A stretch of DNA of 64,000 nt. Source: Hyphomicrobiales bacterium (GTDB lineage Bacteria > Pseudomonadota > Alphaproteobacteria > Rhizobiales > Beijerinckiaceae). Location of the stretch: NCBI GenBank assembly GCA_900470775.1, contig UCBZ01000014.1, positions 32,286 to 96,285 on the forward strand. Reading direction: 5' to 3'. Every line of letters begins with the position of its first letter. The first letter of the stretch is position 1. Positions 61,382 through 64,000 of the stretch are shown here, piece after piece. Position numbers and translations under genes: made by a program. Under the pieces are notes generated by a model. The model had not been told where the DNA came from. It ran no database searches and saw only the letters and a list, made by a program, of their open reading frames with translations.

Positions 61382-61681
61382 ATGTTCCGCAAGACACTTC
61401 TCGCCCTCGCAGCTGCGACGACCCTGGGCGGCCTATCGCTTGCCGCCGCTCCGGCCAGCGCCGCCCCGGTCGCAGCCGGCCAGAGCGTCCAGACCGAGAC
61501 CGGCCTGCTGCAGCAGGCGCAGTATTATTACGGCCCGCGCCGCTATTATGGCCCGCGCCGCTACTATGGCCCGCCGCGCTATTACGGTCCGCGCCGCTAT
61601 TACGGGCCGCCGCGCTTCTATGGCCCGCCGCCGCTGTTCGTGCCGCCGGTACCGTTCTACGGGCCGCGCTATTATTACTGA
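61382..61681 (+). CDS. Small exported YYGPRR-repeat protein, second copy
   Basis: The 99-aa protein has a signal peptide (1-28, APASAAP) and a mature part made almost wholly of repeats: YYGPRR, YYGPP and RFYGPP units, ending FYGPRYYY. It has no Cys. It shares signal and the QQAQYYYGP junction with the upstream copy. The repeat is low-complexity and aromatic, like proteins that form amyloid, coacervate or adhesive layers; that role is inference. Its 3' end overlaps the convergent methyltransferase gene by seven bases. Confidence 0.72.
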   Translation: MFRKTLLALAAATTLGGLSLAAAPASAAPVAAGQSVQTETGLLQQAQYYYGPRRYYGPRRYYGPPRYYGPRRYYGPPRFYGPPPLFVPPVPFYGPRYYY

Positions 61682-62475
61682 TCGCGGTTTGGTGGTGGCG
61701 GCCTGGTCTCGGCCGTCATCGCAAGCGCCGCCCTGCCCCGATGCAGCGCCTCGCTCTGCGACGTGAAGCCGCCATCGGGCGCATTGAGAACGAAAGCCGG
61801 CAGCAGCGCTGCCGGCTTTCTGCTGCCCAGCACCGCCGTCACGACGATGCGGATCGCCGGGCGGTCGGCCAGCGCATGGATTGGGCGAATCGCGACATCG
61901 CCGAAGCCGATGCGCAGCGCATCCAGAATCTCCGCCAGAGCCTCCGCCCGGTGGATCAGCACGATCCGCCCGCCCGGCCGCAGCAGACGGCGCGCCGCCT
62001 TGAACCAGGGCTCCAGCGTGTCTTCGACGACATGGGCAGCCCGCCGGTTCGGCACAGGCGAGGCCCTGGTCCCGCCAGGCGGATAGAAGGGCGGGTTCAT
62101 CGCGACGCAGGCGAAGCTGCCCGCCTGCAAGCCAGTCTCCGCCGCCGGGCCGGCGATATCCGCCGCCACGGCGCGCGCACGACCGGTCAGCGCGTTGAGC
62201 ACGATGTTCTCGGCCGCCAGCGCCGCGAGATCGTGATCGCGCTCGAGCAGCACGATTTGCAAGGCCGGCTGCGCCAGCGCGGCGGCCAGCCCGACCGTGC
62301 CGACGCCGGCGCCGATATCGAGCAGCGGCCCCTCGCCGAGATCGGGCACGGCCGCGGCGAGCAGGATCGCGTCGCTGCCGGCGCGATGGCCGCGCCTGGG
62401 CTGACGCAGCAGGAGGCGGCCGTCGAGCAAGCGGTCCTCGACGATTTCGCCCAGCCCTGAAAACGTCTTAACCAT
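61675..62475 (-). CDS. tRNA1(Val) A37 N6-methyltransferase-like (TrmN6/YfiC type)
   Basis: The 266-aa Rossmann-fold methyltransferase has the SAM loop DIGAGVGTVG at 53-62 and the catalytic NPPF at 127-130, typical of N6-adenine methyltransferases of the YfiC/TrmN6 group. The expected target is A37 of tRNA-Val, but other adenines are possible. It begins inside the end of a DUF2007 gene (8-base overlap). Confidence 0.85.
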   Translation of the reverse strand: MVKTFSGLGEIVEDRLLDGRLLLRQPRRGHRAGSDAILLAAAVPDLGEGPLLDIGAGVGTVGLAAALAQPALQIVLLERDHDLAALAAENIVLNALTGRARAVAADIAGPAAETGLQAGSFACVAMNPPFYPPGGTRASPVPNRRAAHVVEDTLEPWFKAARRLLRPGGRIVLIHRAEALAEILDALRIGFGDVAIRPIHALADRPAIRIVVTAVLGSRKPAALLPAFVLNAPDGGFTSQSEALHRGRAALAMTAETRPPPPNRDQ

Positions 62476-62692
62476 CGCGCAATTCGGGGCCGAATCCGGC
62501 TTCGGTCAGCAAGGCGCGGGCGCGCATCCGGTCGGCCTCGCGCACCAGCAGCCGGCGCGGGAAGGCGCCGATCATGCCTTCGAGCGCGCTGATATGCTGG
62601 TCGGCGATCAGGCAATCGAGATTGGCCGAAGCCAGCAGCGCCTCGATGGCGCCGAGCAGGACGATGTCGTTGGTACGGACGAGTTCATGCAT
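62468..62692 (-). CDS. DUF2007 family protein
   Basis: The 74-aa protein MHELVRTNDIVLLGAIEALL matches the small DUF2007 putative signal-transducing family, with a ferredoxin-like alpha/beta pattern. The function is unknown. The stop TAA lies within the methyltransferase start region, so the two are coupled. It is divergent from the polyprenyl synthetase gene. Confidence 0.85.
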   Translation of the reverse strand: MHELVRTNDIVLLGAIEALLASANLDCLIADQHISALEGMIGAFPRRLLVREADRMRARALLTEAGFGPELRDG

Positions 62693-62851
62693 CGCCTGAT
62701 GGAGCCCATCCGGGCACCGCCGCGCAAGCCCCTTGCACGTCGCCTGCCCTCCTGCGGCGTCATTCCAATGTGCGGGGGCTGGTCACCCATGCGACGGTTG
62801 TGGCAAGGCTGTACCGCGCCGCAAGCTGCGCAGGCTGCCGGAGTGGATGAT

Positions 62852-63880
62852 ATGGGCGTCGTCGTCGCGTTCGAGGACAAGGAAGCCGGCCAGAGCCAGG
62901 GCAATGCCCGGATCGAAACCCTGGTCGAGCTCGTGCGCGCCGATATGGAGCGCGTCAATGCGATGATCCTGTCGCGCACCGGCTCCAGCGTGACGATGAT
63001 TCCCGAGGTCGCCAACCACCTGATCTCATCGGGCGGCAAGCGCCTGCGGCCGATGCTGACGCTGGCGACGGCTGGGCTTTGCGGCTATCGCGGCGAGGGC
63101 CATGTCAAGCTCGCGGCCTCGGTCGAGTTCATGCACACGGCGACGCTGCTGCATGACGACGTCGTCGACCAGAGCGATATGCGCCGGGGCAAGCTCGCCG
63201 CCCGCATGCTCTGGGGCAACGAGGCGAGCGTGCTGGTCGGCGATTTCCTGCTCGGTCAAGCCTTCAAGATGATGGTCGAGGTCGGTTCGCTGCGGGCGCT
63301 CGACATTCTCTCGACGGCCGCCGCCGTGATCGCCGAGGGTGAGGTGCTGCAGCTCTCGGTCGCCAAGAACACCGAGACCACCGAGGACGAATATCTTGCC
63401 GTGATCCGTGGCAAGACGGCCGAGCTCTTCGCCGCCGCCTGCGAGGTCGGCCCGGTCATCGCCAATGCGACCAAGGCGGATGCCGCCGCCTGCCGCAGCT
63501 ACGGCCTCAATCTCGGCATCGCATTCCAGCTTATCGACGATGCGCTCGACTATGGCGGCGTCGCGACCAAGCTCGGCAAGAACACCGGCGACGATTTCCG
63601 CGAGGGCAAGATCACCCTGCCCGTGGTGCTCTCCTTCCGGCGCGGCAGCGATGCCGAGCGCGCCTTCTGGAAGCGCACGCTGCAGAACGGCGACGTCCGC
63701 GACGGCGACCTCGAGGAGGCGCAGGCAATCATGAAGCGCCACCGCGCGCTGGACGACACGATCCAGCGCGCCGAGCACTACGCCAAGATGGCCAAGGACG
63801 CGCTCGGCCTGTTCCCGGCCACAGCCATGAAGCAGGCGCTGAACGAGGCGGTCGATTTCTGCGTGGCGCGGGCGCATTGA
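62852..63880 (+). CDS. Long-chain polyprenyl diphosphate synthase (IspB type)
   Basis: The 342-aa all-helical enzyme has the first Asp-rich motif HDDVVD at 101-106 and the second DDALD at 229-233, plus GGKRLRPMLTL at 61-71. It builds an octa- to decaprenyl chain, probably for the ubiquinone side chain. The small residues before the first motif favour a long product; the exact length (Q-8, Q-9 or Q-10) cannot be read. ATG 62852 is preceded by GGAG. Confidence 0.93.
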   Translation: MGVVVAFEDKEAGQSQGNARIETLVELVRADMERVNAMILSRTGSSVTMIPEVANHLISSGGKRLRPMLTLATAGLCGYRGEGHVKLAASVEFMHTATLLHDDVVDQSDMRRGKLAARMLWGNEASVLVGDFLLGQAFKMMVEVGSLRALDILSTAAAVIAEGEVLQLSVAKNTETTEDEYLAVIRGKTAELFAAACEVGPVIANATKADAAACRSYGLNLGIAFQLIDDALDYGGVATKLGKNTGDDFREGKITLPVVLSFRRGSDAERAFWKRTLQNGDVRDGDLEEAQAIMKRHRALDDTIQRAEHYAKMAKDALGLFPATAMKQALNEAVDFCVARAH

Positions 63881-63910
63881 GCATCAACTCCCACCACGCC
63901 TAAGCGCCAA

Positions 63911-63960
63911 GCGCGGGGAGCCCTCTCCCGTAGGGAGAGGGCAGGGTGAGGGGTCGGCCG
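63911..63960. repeat. Palindromic repeat, family B, single module
   Basis: CCCTCTCCC-GTA-GGGAGAGGG (63921-63941) with GGTGAGGGGTCGGCC matches, in reverse orientation, the second module of the family-B elements at 32368-32414 and 57374-57420. Confidence 0.8.
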
Positions 63961-63967
63961 TTATCCG

Positions 63968-64000
63968 CGTCATGCTCGGGCTTGACCCGAGCATCTCCTG
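63968..64000. repeat. Palindromic repeat, family A, partial copy at window edge
   Basis: CGTCATGCTCGGGCTTGACC and the matching CGAGCAT arm give one family-A end hairpin. The rest runs off the window. Confidence 0.65.

Noticed and set aside
1..64000. CRISPR arrays, prophage or insertion-sequence transposases
   Set aside because: No regularly spaced repeats with unique spacers, integrase, transposase or phage structural genes were found; the repeats seen are short palindromic elements.

Overview
The window is GC-rich, gene-dense chromosomal DNA from an alphaproteobacterium, almost certainly of the order Hyphomicrobiales. Support comes from a PdhS-type cell-cycle kinase of about 1,037 aa, a DUF1150 gene beside an Hsp20 gene, phasins, DUF1236 proteins behind EcfG-type promoters, an Aap-type amino-acid binding protein, and a tRNA-His with A73 and a G1:U72 pair but no encoded G-1. 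The intergenic palindrome families resemble those of Bosea-like genomes. That genus-level guess is from memory and unverified. No phage, insertion sequence, CRISPR array or rRNA was seen.

Layout. 1-5 kb: a partial HAMP receptor, a YdjC/HpnK-type deacetylase divergent from a GT2 glycosyltransferase, and murJ. 5-10 kb: flavin oxidoreductase, branched-chain aminotransferase and azlCD on the minus strand, a phosphopantetheinyl transferase, and two tandem TerC-family genes. 10-12 kb: a tartrate/malate dehydrogenase overlapping a fluoroacetate-dehalogenase-type hydrolase. 12-17 kb: pheS and pheT with a GT21-like glycosyltransferase between them. 17-19 kb: two related Cys-rich exported proteins plus a SCO1 protein, the best candidate here for an undescribed metal-handling cassette. 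19-24 kb: LOG protein, HerA-like ATPase followed by a GGDEF-EAL protein, then rpmI-rplT. 24-33 kb: LysE exporter with a BKACE enzyme, a double-Cache/CheW protein with an obscured start, an RpiR-aminotransferase-binding protein unit, and a class II aldolase. 33-39 kb: infC with an AUU start, GT4, a hydrolase, DUF1150, Hsp20, tRNA-His and two phasins. 39-46 kb: pdhS, a diguanylate cyclase and mgtE. 46-53 kb: GST, a DMT transporter, LysR-tctBAC and two DUF1236 genes. 53-57 kb: the URC uracil-degradation genes (URC1, URC4, upp). 57-64 kb: glyS-glyQ, two Tyr-Gly-Pro-rich exported proteins, a tRNA methyltransferase-like gene, DUF2007 and a polyprenyl synthetase.

Themes. infC, rpmI-rplT and pheS-pheT lie on one strand in the familiar order but are separated by unrelated blocks. 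Four palindromic repeat families (A-D) sit at gene ends. One family-D copy supplies the start codon of a gene, and another appears to be translated inside pdhS. Three small envelope genes carry GGAAC-N16/17-(C/T)GTT promoters of the alphaproteobacterial general stress response.
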